From Acidobacteriota bacterium (GTDB lineage: Bacteria > Acidobacteriota > Terriglobia > Terriglobales > Acidobacteriaceae): a stretch of DNA of 62,460 bases. The notes under the pieces are model-generated. The model saw only the letters and a program-made list of their open reading frames with translations. It was not told the DNA's origin and did no database searches. Within the stretch, counting starts at the first letter, position 1. Every line of letters begins with the position of its first letter. The DNA is taken from contig JAJXZT010000064.1 of assembly GCA_021779935.1 (NCBI GenBank), forward strand, positions 1-62,460, read 5' to 3'. Position numbers and translations under genes: made by a program. Of this stretch, positions 26,501-35,596 are shown piece after piece.

Positions 26501-26976
26501 GGCATCAGAGAGACCATCTGTTCATAATTGCGGTTGTTGAGCGAGAGCTGCCGGATTTCAACGCCAGAGATAAGACCTGACGCGGTCGGCGACTGAAGCT
26601 CAACCTGGGAGGGATTCGCCTCCACCGTGATGGATTGGCCCGTGCTTCCAACTTCCAGCGAGAAATTTTCCGTGAGCCGATCACTAACGTTGAGCTCGAT
26701 CTTGCTGCGAACGGCGCGCTTGAATCCAGCGGCCTCCACCGCAACGGAGTAATGACCGATGGGTAAAAGTGTGGCGACAAAGCTGCCAGACTGATCGGTT
26801 GTGATTGTGCGAACGACGATGTTCTTGTCGGTATTGGTGACCGTGACAGTCGCGTTAGCAACAACAGCACCAGTGGAATCTTTTACGGTGCCGACGATGG
26901 TTCCTGTGATTTCCTGGGCAGCCATACATCCTGCGAGCAGGAGCAGGAGAATGCCCACAACAATCCTATTTCTCAT
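23527..26976 (-). CDS. Oar-like TonB-dependent receptor with CarboxypepD_reg domain
   Basis: 1149 aa from ATG 26976, which has CGGAGG upstream; the longer open frame has no ribosome site. Signal peptide VVGILLLLLAGCMAAQ. Residues about 22-110 form a carboxypeptidase-regulatory-like (CnaB-type) domain: TGTIVGTVKDSTGAVVANA, TTDQSGSFVATLLPIGHYSV. A plug-like part follows (about 130-250, SINGARNSANNWTVDGADN, IAEFKVLRGLYSAEFGRGAG). The rest is a long beta barrel ending in a C-terminal Phe (QLGAKFEF) typical of outer-membrane barrels. Terriglobia have dozens of these; substrates are unknown, often assumed to be polymers. Monocistronic with its own terminator. Confidence 0.92.
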   Translation of the reverse strand: MRNRIVVGILLLLLAGCMAAQEITGTIVGTVKDSTGAVVANATVTVTNTDKNIVVRTITTDQSGSFVATLLPIGHYSVAVEAAGFKRAVRSKIELNVSDRLTENFSLEVGSTGQSITVEANPSQVELQSPTASGLISGVEIRQLSLNNRNYEQMVSLMPGVTSGASDQLYIGTTNPAGQANVVSFSINGARNSANNWTVDGADNVDRGSNLTLMNYPSIDAIAEFKVLRGLYSAEFGRGAGQINVVTRSGGSQFHGSGYEFWRNDALNANDYWRKRGTNVFNATHPAPLRYHDFGYTIGGPVYIPGVYNEKKDKTFFFFSQEFRRVITYSTFSGIALPTANEKAGTMPYDTCLTYSGTTCTQVLPANTPITNMQAINPVAAAYLKDVWSKAPAPDNPVSNLSTLSFRNQFNARQELVRIDHVFSPKLAIFGRFLNDSIPTQEPLGLFGPNTYIPGVANSTTNSPGKSWVFRATASLTPSMLLDGGYNYSQSAILSTNQGTINPANSPDVAAATKNIMAYPVTLDRIPSVTGVMTSIAGYGPYQEHNRDHNIFGNLSWIKGKHNFKFGATFHKYSKTENNAGANAGSFAFNSTGAIIPTGTSTTVASYIRNAQAWTNFLTGKVATFTQAAADLTPYIRMNQWEAYAQDEWRVTNRLTLSYGVRYSYFPQPNNDNNNVLSNFDPATYSASQAPLINAATGNIVVNAQGNPTQGNPYNGLIYASGPLKNSPYGNLVGENAKTNFAPRIGLAWDPWGDGKTSIRAGYGMFYQATLVGTYEQAMFTNPPYSATISIPNTSFSAPTSGVPSISAAPKTLRGVQTSGNTPYTQQWSLDLQRQFPMNFILDIGYYGSKDTHLLGIVDLNQPQPGAYVTAGISNVPLTSSNVTRINAIRPYLGYGPINAIVPWFDANYNSLQASLEKRFSSASLVKINYTWSHSLTDSMSDRSNAPANTYDLRQNYGPSALDRRHVVTASYVYELPFMKDQKGFTGHILGGWQTSGIVSIATGVPFNVSGNVAPTGGSSQDAAGQGCILGATACPIRPNEIGDPNNGPKTLKQWFNTSAFAFNGTPGQVGTARSGAIIGPGYWRVDMSIFKHVKFTEKLGMQLRLETFNVLNHENFNTINTTFGSSLFGQVTGSRDPRILQLGAKFEF

Positions 26977-27794
26977 TCCTAAGCCTCCGGGAAAACAACT
27001 GCATACTTCCATGGAAACAGTGAAGTTACGGCGAATCGTAGGGCCGAGTTGAGAGGCTGTCAAGCAAATGTGAATATATGACGACAGAGAACCGGGCAGC
27101 AGGAATCGTGCGAGTAGCAAGGAGTTTGAGAGATATGAGTTTTGGAAGATTTCCCGTTTCAGGCAGAAGATGTGATCGGCAAGAGATACGAGAAAAGTAT
27201 TCACGTGGCACAAGTCCACGGTCATCGGAAAACCAAATGGACGCGATCCTCTTTGTTCTGTTCCTGCTCGAATTGATCTTATTGCCGTGGATACTGCTGT
27301 TGCGGTCGAGCAGGAAGATAAATGACGAATGGAGCAGCAATGGTGAACCTGTAGTGGCTAATTGAGCGTTAGAACGATCGATAGAGCCAATTCGTAGCAA
27401 ACTGAGAGCTATGATGACCAAGCTGGCGGTCGAAAAAAGGCGGTAGAAACGCCTCCCATCGAAGTGAATCTACAAAAATCCATAGCGAAAGTGACGATCA
27501 AAAAAATCGACGAAACTGTCGTTGCGGAGGAAGCCAGAGGGGGCGCGAAGGGCAATAGGTGATGAGTATCAGGTACTGGGTATTAGGTAAAGACAAAAAC
27601 GAAGGCGAAGGCAAAAGCAAAGACACGAGCAAGAGCAACGACTCTACACAGGCAAAGTTTAGATGAGGCACTCGGCACAAGTCTAAAAATGAGAGATAGA
27701 GTGATGCGGCGCAGACGTGGTGCACCAATTGAGTAGACAGCGGCGGGGCGGAACGGGTTGACCGTGCCGATTACGTTTGCTAAGTTCGTGGATA
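26977..27794. other. 820-bp intergenic region
   Basis: Upstream region of the receptor and of the DUF5715 gene. It holds a possible 41-codon membrane peptide (27239-27364), A/G-rich low-complexity sequence around 27590-27650 (AAGGCAAAAGCAAAG-type), TATTAGG-type repeats, and a GATGAGGCACTCGG element near 27664. No RNA gene recognised. Confidence 0.5.
27239..27364 (+). CDS. Possible 41-aa membrane peptide
   Basis: ATG at 27239 to TGA at 27362-27364. The first 22 residues are one hydrophobic helix (MDAILFVLFLLELILLPWIL), followed by RSSRKINDEW and a short polar tail, with basic residues after the helix. No convincing ribosome site and no conserved neighbour, so it may be chance. Confidence 0.2.
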
Positions 27795-28469
27795 ATGTTT
27801 TGCCGTCGTCTTGCCCTCTGCATTACCGTTGTTTTCCTGGTTTTTCCCGCACTTGCGAGTGGGCGGGTTGACGCGCTCCTGAGAGCAAATTCCTCGTCGC
27901 AGTTGATTCAGAACCAGTATGCCGACAGGATTGGGCTGTCGCGGATGCGCAACGTGAGCATGATCGAGCGCTTCTGCCGCAAGGGTTACCTGGTACGCGT
28001 CCCGAGTTCGACGCGGTATTACTACCTGCATCAAATCTCACCGAAATACCAGTACGTGAGGCCGTGGACCAAGTTGTTCCTGGATCGTCTCAGCCGGCAG
28101 CATTACGCCAAGTTCGGCAGGCGGCTGCGGGTGACGAGCCTGGTGAGGACGGTCGCGCTGCAAGAGTCGCTCGACAAGACGAATGGGAACGCCGCGGCCG
28201 CGCATGGCGAACTCAGTTCGTCGCACCTGACGGGAGCAACCATCGACATCTCGAAACACGGGATGACGGCGGAAGAAGTGGAGTGGATGAGGCGGATCAT
28301 CTATTCACTGCGGGAACAGGGCTATCTCTACGGGATCGAAGAGTTCGAACAGCCGGTGTTCCATGTGATGGTGTATCGGCGATATGCGGATTTTGTGAAA
28401 AGAAACTCGCAAGGAAGAAGTCGCGAGTCACGAGTCATGAGGCGCGAGAAGCAAGGCGTTAGGCATTAG
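27795..28469 (+). CDS. DUF5715 protein, M15-like peptidase fold
   Basis: 224 aa from ATG 27795 with a signal peptide (ALCITVVFLVFPALASG). The C-terminal half has the blocks SSHLTGATIDISKHGM and PVFHVMVYRRYADF, which resemble the His/Asp/His zinc ligands of D-Ala-D-Ala carboxypeptidases (VanY/M15). The N-terminal half (QLIQNQYADRIGLSRMRN, YYLHQISPKYQYVRPWT) is typical of DUF5715. Probably a periplasmic peptidoglycan hydrolase or relative; metal binding is inferred from the motif. The extreme C-terminus is arginine-rich and likely extends into repeat sequence. Confidence 0.7.
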   Translation: MFCRRLALCITVVFLVFPALASGRVDALLRANSSSQLIQNQYADRIGLSRMRNVSMIERFCRKGYLVRVPSSTRYYYLHQISPKYQYVRPWTKLFLDRLSRQHYAKFGRRLRVTSLVRTVALQESLDKTNGNAAAAHGELSSSHLTGATIDISKHGMTAEEVEWMRRIIYSLREQGYLYGIEEFEQPVFHVMVYRRYADFVKRNSQGRSRESRVMRREKQGVRH

Positions 28470-28520
28470 GCGCTGGGTAATAGCGGCAAGTCGAAGAAAG
28501 AACAACACCAAAGGAAACGA

Positions 28521-28547
28521 CCCCACCCAAGCAAAGCTTGGATGGGG
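28521..28547. repeat. Intergenic hairpin repeat of GATGGGGCAC type
   Basis: CCCCACCCAAGC, AAA, GCTTGGATGGGG, followed by CACTCG. The outer part matches the GATGGGGCAC/GATGAGGCAC sequences near 27664, and the ATGGGGCAC end is shared with the 35-bp repeats at 18.2 and 19.3 kb. Confidence 0.6.
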
Positions 28548-28682
28548 CACTCGAAAGTACGCGGGCCATCCTGGAAATACCCTCCCGAAATCTCTAAACT
28601 CCCGTCCCTCATATCCCAGATCGCCACTGGAGGGGGGAACCTTTCAAGAAAATTCTTCGTATGGAAGGAAAGGGCATTAAGA

Positions 28683-29270
28683 ATGTCTAGAATGCCGCGT
28701 CATCTATATGACGGAGTTGAGGGGGAGCGCGTGGCGGTGGCATACCAGCAACGGCCAGCTCCAGTGGACGCACTGGAACAACTGTTTGCCGCGCATCATG
28801 GACGGATCATGCGCGCGGCGTACCGGATCACGGGCAGCATGCAGGATGCCGAAGATGTAACGCAAACGGTGTTTCTGCGGCTGCTGCAAGGCGGCGAGGC
28901 GCCGGTCGCGAACGTGGAGAGCTATCTCTATCGGGCGGCGATCAACGGGGCGCTGGACCTGATGCGGCGGCGAAGGCCGGAGCGAAATGTGTCGCTGGAC
29001 GACGCGCTGGAGGTGGCGGGCGGAGAGGCGCGCAACCAACCCGAGCAGGCGGCGCGGGCGGAAGAGATGCGGAAATGGCTGCGGCAGGCAATCGCCGGGC
29101 TGAGTCCGCGAGCCGCCGAGATGTTCGCACTCCGTTACCTGGAAGAACGGTCGAACCGGGAGATCGCAGCGATGATGGGCACGTCGCAGGCGGTGGTGGC
29201 AGTGATGCTCCACCAGGCACGAGCCCGGCTGAAGAAACAATTCGAAGCAATCATGCGAGGCACGCGATGA
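28683..29270 (+). CDS. ECF sigma factor (RpoE-like)
   Basis: 195 aa from ATG 28683 (AAGGAAAGG upstream; 28692 also possible). Region 2 (about 25-95): LEQLFAAHHGRIMRAAYRIT, then MQDAEDVTQTVFLRLL, ESYLYRAAINGALDLMRRRR. Region 4 (about 135-185): LSPRAAEMFALRYLEERSNR, then AAMMGTSQAVVAVMLHQARAR with LKKQF. First gene of a six-gene coupled operon; the stop overlaps the next ATG (ATGA). It should direct RNA polymerase to its own operon and to targets outside the window. Confidence 0.93.
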   Translation: MSRMPRHLYDGVEGERVAVAYQQRPAPVDALEQLFAAHHGRIMRAAYRITGSMQDAEDVTQTVFLRLLQGGEAPVANVESYLYRAAINGALDLMRRRRPERNVSLDDALEVAGGEARNQPEQAARAEEMRKWLRQAIAGLSPRAAEMFALRYLEERSNREIAAMMGTSQAVVAVMLHQARARLKKQFEAIMRGTR

Positions 29271-31885
29271 CGCAGGACAAGAAAAATCCGAAATTCGAGA
29301 TCGAGGACGCGATCCGCGCGGTGAAGGAAGACACGCCGGCAGAGGCGGAACTTCGCGAGGCGGAAGCGCGCACGTGGAAAAACATGCAGGCGGCAGCTCT
29401 GGCAGAGGCGGCGGAGGTGGCACAGATTCGCGGGTGCGCGGACGTGCAGAAGCTGCTGGCGGGGTATGCGAGCGGAGCGCTGACGGCGGAGCGACGGCTG
29501 CTGGTGGAGGCCCACCTGGGCGAGTGCGTGGTGTGCCGGAGAAAGGCGCATCACCTGACTTCGCCGGAGCGGGTGGACTGGAGCGCACCGAAAGCGAAGG
29601 CTCCGCGAAAGACGTTTGGGCGTCCGGTGTACGCGTTTGCGTCGGTGGCGGCGATAGCCGTGCTGGCGGTGACGAGCTTCTTTGTCTATAGCGCGTACTT
29701 TGCGATTCCGGCGGGCGCGCGGGCGAGAGTGGTGTCGCTGGAAGGGCCGGCGTACATGGTGGCGGGCGATACGGAGCGTCCGCTGGCGGTGGGCGACCAA
29801 CTGATGGATGGCGAGGCGATGCTGACGGGAGGTGGCGGCCATGCGTTCGTCCAATTACAGGATGGCTCGACGGTGGAGGTGAACCAGCGGAGCGAGTTCG
29901 CGGTGAAAGCTCGCGGCAAGAACATGACGGTAGCGCTGGGGCAGGGAGCGGTGATTGTGCAAGCCGCGAAAAGAACCTCGGGGCATCTCTACGTAAAGAC
30001 GCCGGATTGCCGCGTGGCGGTGAAGGGCACGGTGTTCTCAGTGGATTCAGGCATGAAAGGCTCGCGGGTCTCGGTGATCGCGGGCGTGGTGGAGTTCCGC
30101 GCTGGCGGCGTGGAGAAAACGCTAGAGGCCGGGCAACAGGCATCGACAAATGCAAATATGACGCCGGTGCCGGTGGCGCAGGACATTGCATGGAGCCAGA
30201 ACCTGAAGGAACACCTGGCGCTGCTGGCGCAGATGGCGAGTCTGCAAAAGAAGCTGGAAGCGCTGCCGATGCCGGCACCAAGGTATTCAAGCGATCTGCT
30301 GAATCGCGTACCGGCGAACACGGTGCTCTACGTGAGCATTCCGAATCTCGGCGAGGCACTGAGCCAGGCGAACAAGATTTTCCAGGACCAGTTGGCGCAG
30401 AGTCCAGAGCTGCAAGAGTGGTGGAAGAAGGGACACAAGAATAATCAGCCGGAGAAGTTGACCGAGGTGATCGAGAAGCTGCACGCGATGAGCGGATACC
30501 TGGGCGACGAAGTGGTAGTGGCGGGATTAAATGAAGCCGGGCATCCGGGATTTGCGGTGATGGCCGAGGTACGGCGCAGCGGGTTGAAGGACTTCCTGAA
30601 CACGCAGTTTGCGGAGGCAGGGAAGACTCCGATGACGGTGACGGACGAGCACGGGTTGCTGGCGCTGACGAAGGCGAACACGCAAGGGCGTCCGGTGGCG
30701 CTGGTGAGAGACGACCTGGTGGTCTTTGCCAGCGGCATCGATGTGCTGGACCGGATCAACGCACAACTGAATGCGGGGCCGAGCGAATTCGCGTCGACGG
30801 ATTTTGGACAACAGATTCAGAACGCTTATTCGAGGGGCGCGAGTTTCCTGCTGGCAGCGAACCTGCATGAGTTGATGACAGAGAAGAAGAACCTCTCTGC
30901 TGCGGCGCAGAAGAAGCGCGACGAAGGATTGGAGCGGAGCGGCTTCGGCGACATGAAGTACCTGATCGCGGAGCACAGGGAGATCAACGGCATTCCGGAC
31001 AACCGTCTGTCGGTGGACTTTGCGAACGCTCGGCGTGGCGTGGCTTCGTGGCTGGCGGCTCCGGCTCCGATGGGCTCGCTGGAATTTGTCTCGCCAAATG
31101 CGGGCGCAGCAGCGGCGTTCATCCTGAAAGATCCACAGTTGATCCTGAACGACGTGCTGGGAATGGCAGTAGCTTCGGGCAAGGCGAAGGGCCAGCAGGA
31201 CATGGCGGAAGCGGAGAGCAAGCTGCAAATCAGCATCAAGCAGGACCTGGTGGCGCACTTTGGCGGAGACATTGCCGTGGCCCTGGACGGGCCGGTGGCT
31301 CCGACGCCGTCGTGGAAGATGATCGTGGAAGTTCACGATGCGGCGGGATTGCAGGCGACGCTGCAAAAGCTGGTGCAGGTGGTGAATGCAGAGGCGCAGC
31401 AACACGGCAAGCAGGGCGTGCAAATCCAGCAGGACATGGTGGACGGGCAACTGTTCTACACGGTGAAGAAGCTGGACACGGGTGCAGACGTGGCGCAGTA
31501 TACGTTCGCGGCGGGCTACATGATTGTGGCTCCGAGCCGAGCGCTGCTGATGACTGCGCTGCGGACGCAGGCGACGGGAGATTCGCTGGCACGGTCGGCG
31601 GAGTTCCGCAACCTGCTGCCAAAGGACCAGCACGCGAACTACTCGGCGATTGTGTACCAGAACCTGAGTTCGGCACTGCAACCGCTGATGTCGCAACTGA
31701 CCGGAGAGCAGGCGGCACTGGCGCAGCAACTGGCGTCGGATTCGAGGCCGACGGTGGTATGCGCATGGGGCGACAGCGACCGGATCGAGGCGGCGAGCAA
31801 CAGCCGGTTGTTCGGGTTCGACCTACTGACGATGGGCAAATTTCTACATCCGGGAACTTCCCATCGCAAGGCTGCGTACCAGTGA
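29267..31885 (+). CDS. Anti-sigma / FecR fusion with large C-terminal domain
   Basis: 872 aa. The cytoplasmic N-terminus has a zinc-finger anti-sigma motif with LVEAHLGECVVCRR (HxxxCxxC, about 78-90). One membrane helix follows (about 125-145, ASVAAIAVLAVTSFFVYSAY), then a FecR domain (about 150-290: ARVVSLEGPAYMVAGD, VNQRSEFAVKARGKNMTVAL, VKTPDCRVAVKGTVFSVDSG). The remaining ~550 residues (from about 320) form an exported domain resembling DUF3352-type proteins: PANTVLYVSIPNLGEAL, LLALTKANTQ, FGGDIAVALDGPVAPTPSW, YTFAAGYMIVAPSRALL. This should be the sensor that holds the sigma factor until an envelope signal. Overlaps the sigma gene by ATGA. Confidence 0.85.
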   Translation: MTQDKKNPKFEIEDAIRAVKEDTPAEAELREAEARTWKNMQAAALAEAAEVAQIRGCADVQKLLAGYASGALTAERRLLVEAHLGECVVCRRKAHHLTSPERVDWSAPKAKAPRKTFGRPVYAFASVAAIAVLAVTSFFVYSAYFAIPAGARARVVSLEGPAYMVAGDTERPLAVGDQLMDGEAMLTGGGGHAFVQLQDGSTVEVNQRSEFAVKARGKNMTVALGQGAVIVQAAKRTSGHLYVKTPDCRVAVKGTVFSVDSGMKGSRVSVIAGVVEFRAGGVEKTLEAGQQASTNANMTPVPVAQDIAWSQNLKEHLALLAQMASLQKKLEALPMPAPRYSSDLLNRVPANTVLYVSIPNLGEALSQANKIFQDQLAQSPELQEWWKKGHKNNQPEKLTEVIEKLHAMSGYLGDEVVVAGLNEAGHPGFAVMAEVRRSGLKDFLNTQFAEAGKTPMTVTDEHGLLALTKANTQGRPVALVRDDLVVFASGIDVLDRINAQLNAGPSEFASTDFGQQIQNAYSRGASFLLAANLHELMTEKKNLSAAAQKKRDEGLERSGFGDMKYLIAEHREINGIPDNRLSVDFANARRGVASWLAAPAPMGSLEFVSPNAGAAAAFILKDPQLILNDVLGMAVASGKAKGQQDMAEAESKLQISIKQDLVAHFGGDIAVALDGPVAPTPSWKMIVEVHDAAGLQATLQKLVQVVNAEAQQHGKQGVQIQQDMVDGQLFYTVKKLDTGADVAQYTFAAGYMIVAPSRALLMTALRTQATGDSLARSAEFRNLLPKDQHANYSAIVYQNLSSALQPLMSQLTGEQAALAQQLASDSRPTVVCAWGDSDRIEAASNSRLFGFDLLTMGKFLHPGTSHRKAAYQ

Positions 31886-31888
31886 GAG

Positions 31889-32827
31889 ATGAACATCATT
31901 GAGCTAGATGGACTCGAAGTACGCCTCGGGGGCCGAGTGGTCCTGGATCGCCTGACCGGAAAACTAGCCGGAAGGGCGATCGGGCTGCTCGGCCCCAATG
32001 GTTCTGGAAAATCGACATTAATCAATACATTGCTTGGATTCCATGAGCCGTCCCAGGGGACGGCTCGCGTGCTTGGCATGGACACGCGCCGGCAGGGGCG
32101 GGAAGTGCGGGCGAGCGTGGGATACATGCCGGAGAACGACTCCTTCATCGGCAACCTGACGGGAATACGCTTTGTGCGCTACATGGCGGAACTGGCGGGC
32201 GTGCCTTCGGCACACGCGCTGGAACGCGCGCACGAGTCGCTGTTCTACGTGGGATTGGGTGAAGTCCGGTACCGCAAAATCTCCACGTATTCGCTGGGGA
32301 TGAAGCAACTGGTGAAGCTGGCGCAGGCACTGGCGCATGGACCGAAGCTGCTGATCCTGGATGAACCGACGAACGGGCTGGACCCGCTGGCGCGGCAGAG
32401 GATGATTGACCTGGTCCGGGACGTGCGCGACGCGGGCGATATACGGCTGCTGATTTCGTCGCACCTGTTGAGGGACATCGACGATACGTGCGACGAGGTG
32501 CTGATCCTGAAAGCGGGAAGAATCGCGGCGATCAGCAATCTGGAAGAGGAGCGACGGGCGCACCGGAAATTTATCGAGATGGAAACGGCGGGCGCGGGCG
32601 AGGCTTTTGCCAATGCGATTCGCGAACTTGGATGCGAGTGCGCGGTGTTTCCGCACGACCGCTGGAAGCTGGTGATGCCGGAGCAGGTGGAAATCCGCGA
32701 CCTGTATGCAGTGGCGGCGCGGCAGGGCGTACAGATTAGGAAGATGCATCACCGGCGGGATTCGCTGGAAGACATCTTCCTGAAGGCAATGGACAGCGAA
32801 TTGGGGGTGACACGTGTCGGTCTATAA
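31889..32827 (+). CDS. ABC transporter ATPase, first of two
   Basis: 312 aa. Walker [19 protein letters not shown]-loop region near YMPENDSF, signature [15 protein letters not shown] and Walker [20 protein letters not shown], then SSHLLRDID as H-loop. The domain order and C-terminal tail (about 215-312) match ABC-2 exporter ATPases of the CcmA/NatA type. Starts three bases after the anti-sigma stop; overlaps the next gene by 14 bases. Confidence 0.95.
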   Translation: MNIIELDGLEVRLGGRVVLDRLTGKLAGRAIGLLGPNGSGKSTLINTLLGFHEPSQGTARVLGMDTRRQGREVRASVGYMPENDSFIGNLTGIRFVRYMAELAGVPSAHALERAHESLFYVGLGEVRYRKISTYSLGMKQLVKLAQALAHGPKLLILDEPTNGLDPLARQRMIDLVRDVRDAGDIRLLISSHLLRDIDDTCDEVLILKAGRIAAISNLEEERRAHRKFIEMETAGAGEAFANAIRELGCECAVFPHDRWKLVMPEQVEIRDLYAVAARQGVQIRKMHHRRDSLEDIFLKAMDSELGVTRVGL

Positions 32828-33692
32828 ACGGACATACCACTCCTACATGGGCGAAGTGACGCCGCTGCGGACGCGGTTCCTGGTGCTGACGCGCTACGGG
32901 TTCTCGGACGTGTGGTCGTCGCGGATCACCAACATCCTGTTTGCCATGTGCTTCCTGCCAACAGTGATCGGGCTGGTCATGATCTACGTGATGAACAGCG
33001 ACGTGGCGAAGCTGCTGCTGGGAGCGCAGAACATACGCGGACTGACGATTGATCAGAGATTCTTTTTTGGCGTGATGCAATCGCAGTGCTGGCTTGCACT
33101 GATTCTGACGGCGTGGATCGGGCCACGGTTGATTTCGGCGGACATGTCGGACAACGCGCTGCCGATTCTGTTGAGCCGTCCAATTACGCGCTGGGAATAC
33201 GTACTGGGAAAACTAATTGTGCTTTGGACGATGCTTTCGGCGGTGACATGGGCTCCTCTGCTGCTGCTGTGGGGATTCCAGGCATACAACGCGAAGCAGC
33301 CATGGGCGGCGGCGAACCTGTTTATCGCCGGGGGTATGGTGGCGGGATCGCTGATATGGGTGGCGCTGCTGTCGCTGGTGGCGCTGGCGCTGTCGTCGTG
33401 GGTGAAGTGGCGAGTGGTGGGGACGGGGCTGATCTTTGGAGCAATCTTTATTCCAGCGGGAGTGGGTGGCGTGTTCAACGCAGTGATGCGGACGGACAAA
33501 GGATTCCTGCTGAACATCCCATTCATGATGACAATCCTGTGGCACAGATTGTTGCGGGTACCCGCGCTGTTTTTCGAGCAGCGAGTAAGCCTCTCGCTGC
33601 CGGAGATATCAATTGCACTGGCGCTGATGTGCGCGGCATGCGTGCTGGTGCTGCATCGCCGAATCCGGGCGCGCGAGGTGGTGCGCGGATGA
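32814..33692 (+). CDS. ABC-2 type permease, first of two
   Basis: 292 aa from GTG 32814. About six membrane segments: [95 protein letters not shown] and [16 protein letters not shown]. The block [20 protein letters not shown] between TM2 and TM3 is the usual ABC-2 coupling region. Partner of the ATPase upstream. Stop overlaps the next start (ATGA). Confidence 0.9.
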   Translation: MSVYKRTYHSYMGEVTPLRTRFLVLTRYGFSDVWSSRITNILFAMCFLPTVIGLVMIYVMNSDVAKLLLGAQNIRGLTIDQRFFFGVMQSQCWLALILTAWIGPRLISADMSDNALPILLSRPITRWEYVLGKLIVLWTMLSAVTWAPLLLLWGFQAYNAKQPWAAANLFIAGGMVAGSLIWVALLSLVALALSSWVKWRVVGTGLIFGAIFIPAGVGGVFNAVMRTDKGFLLNIPFMMTILWHRLLRVPALFFEQRVSLSLPEISIALALMCAACVLVLHRRIRAREVVRG

Positions 33693-34630
33693 ACGACAGA
33701 ATCATTTTCGACGACGTATCGAAGTTCTACGGTGAAGTGCTGGGCGTGAATCGCGTCTCGCTCTCGTTGCCGCCGGGGATTACAAGCCTGGTTGGACCGA
33801 ACGGTTCAGGCAAGACGACATTGATGAACCTGCTGACGGGACTGGTGCAGCCGACGCGGGGAAGCATCAGCGTGCTGGGAATGACGACGATGGACGCGAC
33901 GGAGTTTTTCCGCGCAGTGGGATATTGCACGCAGTTCGATTCGTTTCCAAAGGGAGTGACGGGCTGGGATTTCGTGTTCGACGGCCTGACACTGCACGGG
34001 ATTGGATACGAAGAGGCAACGCAGCTTACCAAAGAATCGCTGGAGCGCGTGAACCTGGGCGAGGCCGCGATGCGGAAAGTGGCGGGCTACAGCAAAGGCA
34101 TGCGTCAGAAGATTCGGCTGGCGCAGGCGATTGCGCATCGTCCGCGAGTGCTGGTGCTGGACGAACCGCTGAACGGACTGGACCCGATGGCGAGGGCGGA
34201 GTCGCTGGCGCTGTTTGAGGAGCTGGGACGGCAGGGAATGCACGTGCTGATTTCCAGCCACATATTGGAAGAAGTGGACCGGATCAGCGACCGGATTGTG
34301 CTGATGACGGGCGGATACGTGGTGGCGGAAGGGAATATCCACGAGGTTCGGCAGGAAGTCCACGAGAAGCCGATGCAGGTGCTGGTGCGCTGTGACAAGC
34401 CGGAAATGCTGGCGTCGAAGATGTTCGCCATGAACCACTGCGTGGAGGCGAAGCTGCACAAGGACGGCGGCGGAGTGTTTGTGCGGACGCGGGACTTGGA
34501 CGAGTTCTACCGGTTGCTGAACGAAATTGCGGCCGAGGGCGAAGTGAAGATCGACGTGGTGGCTCCGGCGGACGATGACGCGAACGCGATCTACCAGTAC
34601 CTGATTGGATCGGACGGAGGGCTGTCGTAA
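33689..34630 (+). CDS. ABC transporter ATPase, second
   Basis: 313 aa from ATG 33689; longer open frame upstream lies inside the permease and is not real. Walker [21 protein letters not shown], signature [14 protein letters not shown], Walker [21 protein letters not shown], switch region [15 protein letters not shown]. Clearly paralogous to the first ATPase but divergent in the C-terminal tail ([16 protein letters not shown]-like, about 225-313). TAATG overlap with the second permease. Confidence 0.95.
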   Translation: MNDRIIFDDVSKFYGEVLGVNRVSLSLPPGITSLVGPNGSGKTTLMNLLTGLVQPTRGSISVLGMTTMDATEFFRAVGYCTQFDSFPKGVTGWDFVFDGLTLHGIGYEEATQLTKESLERVNLGEAAMRKVAGYSKGMRQKIRLAQAIAHRPRVLVLDEPLNGLDPMARAESLALFEELGRQGMHVLISSHILEEVDRISDRIVLMTGGYVVAEGNIHEVRQEVHEKPMQVLVRCDKPEMLASKMFAMNHCVEAKLHKDGGGVFVRTRDLDEFYRLLNEIAAEGEVKIDVVAPADDDANAIYQYLIGSDGGLS

Positions 34631-35493
34631 TGCGAGAGCGACTGGAAGAGGCGAAGAAGTGGGCGGCGCGCCAGCCTTATCGACTGTGGTGGGTGCAACT
34701 GCGAGCCGTGGTGCGGCTGGAGGCAAAGCGCAACGTGTTGGCATGGCGCTCGCTGTGGATCTACTTCCTGGGATTCATTCCGGTAGTGATCATCGGATTG
34801 CACACAATCGTCGATCCGGCGAAGGCCAGCGGGATGGGCGAAGACACGATGGTATTGGCCGGAATCTTCCAGCTCTACTACATACGGCTGGGGATTTTCT
34901 TCGGATGCCTAGGGATTTTCTCGCGGCTGATTCGCGGAGAGATGGTGGAACGAAGCCTGCACTACTACCTGCTGGCTCCAGTGCGGCGGGAGATTTTGCT
35001 GCTGGGAAAATTCATTGCCGGATGCATCACGGCGCTGATGATCTTCGAGTCGGCGGTGTTCCTGTCGTTCACGCTGATCTATGCGCATTACGGCGCGGCA
35101 GGGCAGGCGTTCGTGATGGACGGGCCGGGGCTGGGACAACTGGAAGCCTACATGGGAATCACGGCGCTGGCGTGCCTGGGATACGGCTCGATCTTCATGC
35201 TGTTGAGCATGTTGTTCAAGAACCCAACGCCGGCAGCGATGATCTTTATGGGTTGGGAATTCATCAACCCGATATTGCCTTCGCTGTTGCAAAAGATCAG
35301 CATTGCTTCGTACCTGCGGCACCTGATGCCAGTGTCTATGCCGATGCACGGAGTGTTGGCGCTGCTGACGGTAGTGACGGAGCCGGTGCGTCCTTGGGCG
35401 GCGACCATGGGTGTGCTGGTACTGACGGCCGTCGTGGTCGGGATTTCCTGCTACCGGATGCGGAAGCTGGAGATTCGGTATACGACAGAATAA
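34630..35493 (+). CDS. ABC-2 type permease, second
   Basis: 287 aa, about six membrane helices: SLWIYFLGFIPVVIIGLHTI, YYIRLGIFFGCLGIF, ILLLGKFIAGCITALMIFE, AYMGITALACLGYGSIFMLL, and AATMGVLVLTAVVVGISCY near the end. The coupling block GEMVERSLHYYLLAPVRREI follows helix 2. Last gene of the sigma-anti-sigma-ABC operon. Its 3' 83 bases have a decayed near-copy at 36197-36279. Confidence 0.9.
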   Translation: MRERLEEAKKWAARQPYRLWWVQLRAVVRLEAKRNVLAWRSLWIYFLGFIPVVIIGLHTIVDPAKASGMGEDTMVLAGIFQLYYIRLGIFFGCLGIFSRLIRGEMVERSLHYYLLAPVRREILLLGKFIAGCITALMIFESAVFLSFTLIYAHYGAAGQAFVMDGPGLGQLEAYMGITALACLGYGSIFMLLSMLFKNPTPAAMIFMGWEFINPILPSLLQKISIASYLRHLMPVSMPMHGVLALLTVVTEPVRPWAATMGVLVLTAVVVGISCYRMRKLEIRYTTE

Positions 35494-35504
35494 AGAATGT
35501 AATA

Positions 35505-35520
35505 GCTAATAGCTATTAGC
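35505..35520. repeat. 16-bp palindrome after the ABC operon
   Basis: GCTAATAGCTATTAGC, perfectly symmetrical, 11 bases beyond the permease stop and inside an A/T- and AAAAGC-rich stretch. No T tract follows. Not clearly a terminator. Confidence 0.35.
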
Positions 35521-35596
35521 TGTTAGCAAAAGAAAAAGAAAAAGCAAGAGCAAAAGCAAAAGCCCTTAGTCGAGGGGGCACGGGGATGAGCCCGCT

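Noticed and set aside
24418-26580. 720-codon plus-strand open frame
   Set aside because: Antisense to the Oar-like receptor; Gly/Val/Arg-rich shadow of high-GC coding sequence.
28704-30359. 551-codon minus-strand open frame
   Set aside because: Antisense to the sigma and anti-sigma genes; Pro/Ser/Arg-rich shadow.
33086-33688. N-terminal extension of the second ABC ATPase
   Set aside because: Overlaps the first permease in another frame; ATG at 33689 fits the family start and the ATGA overlap.
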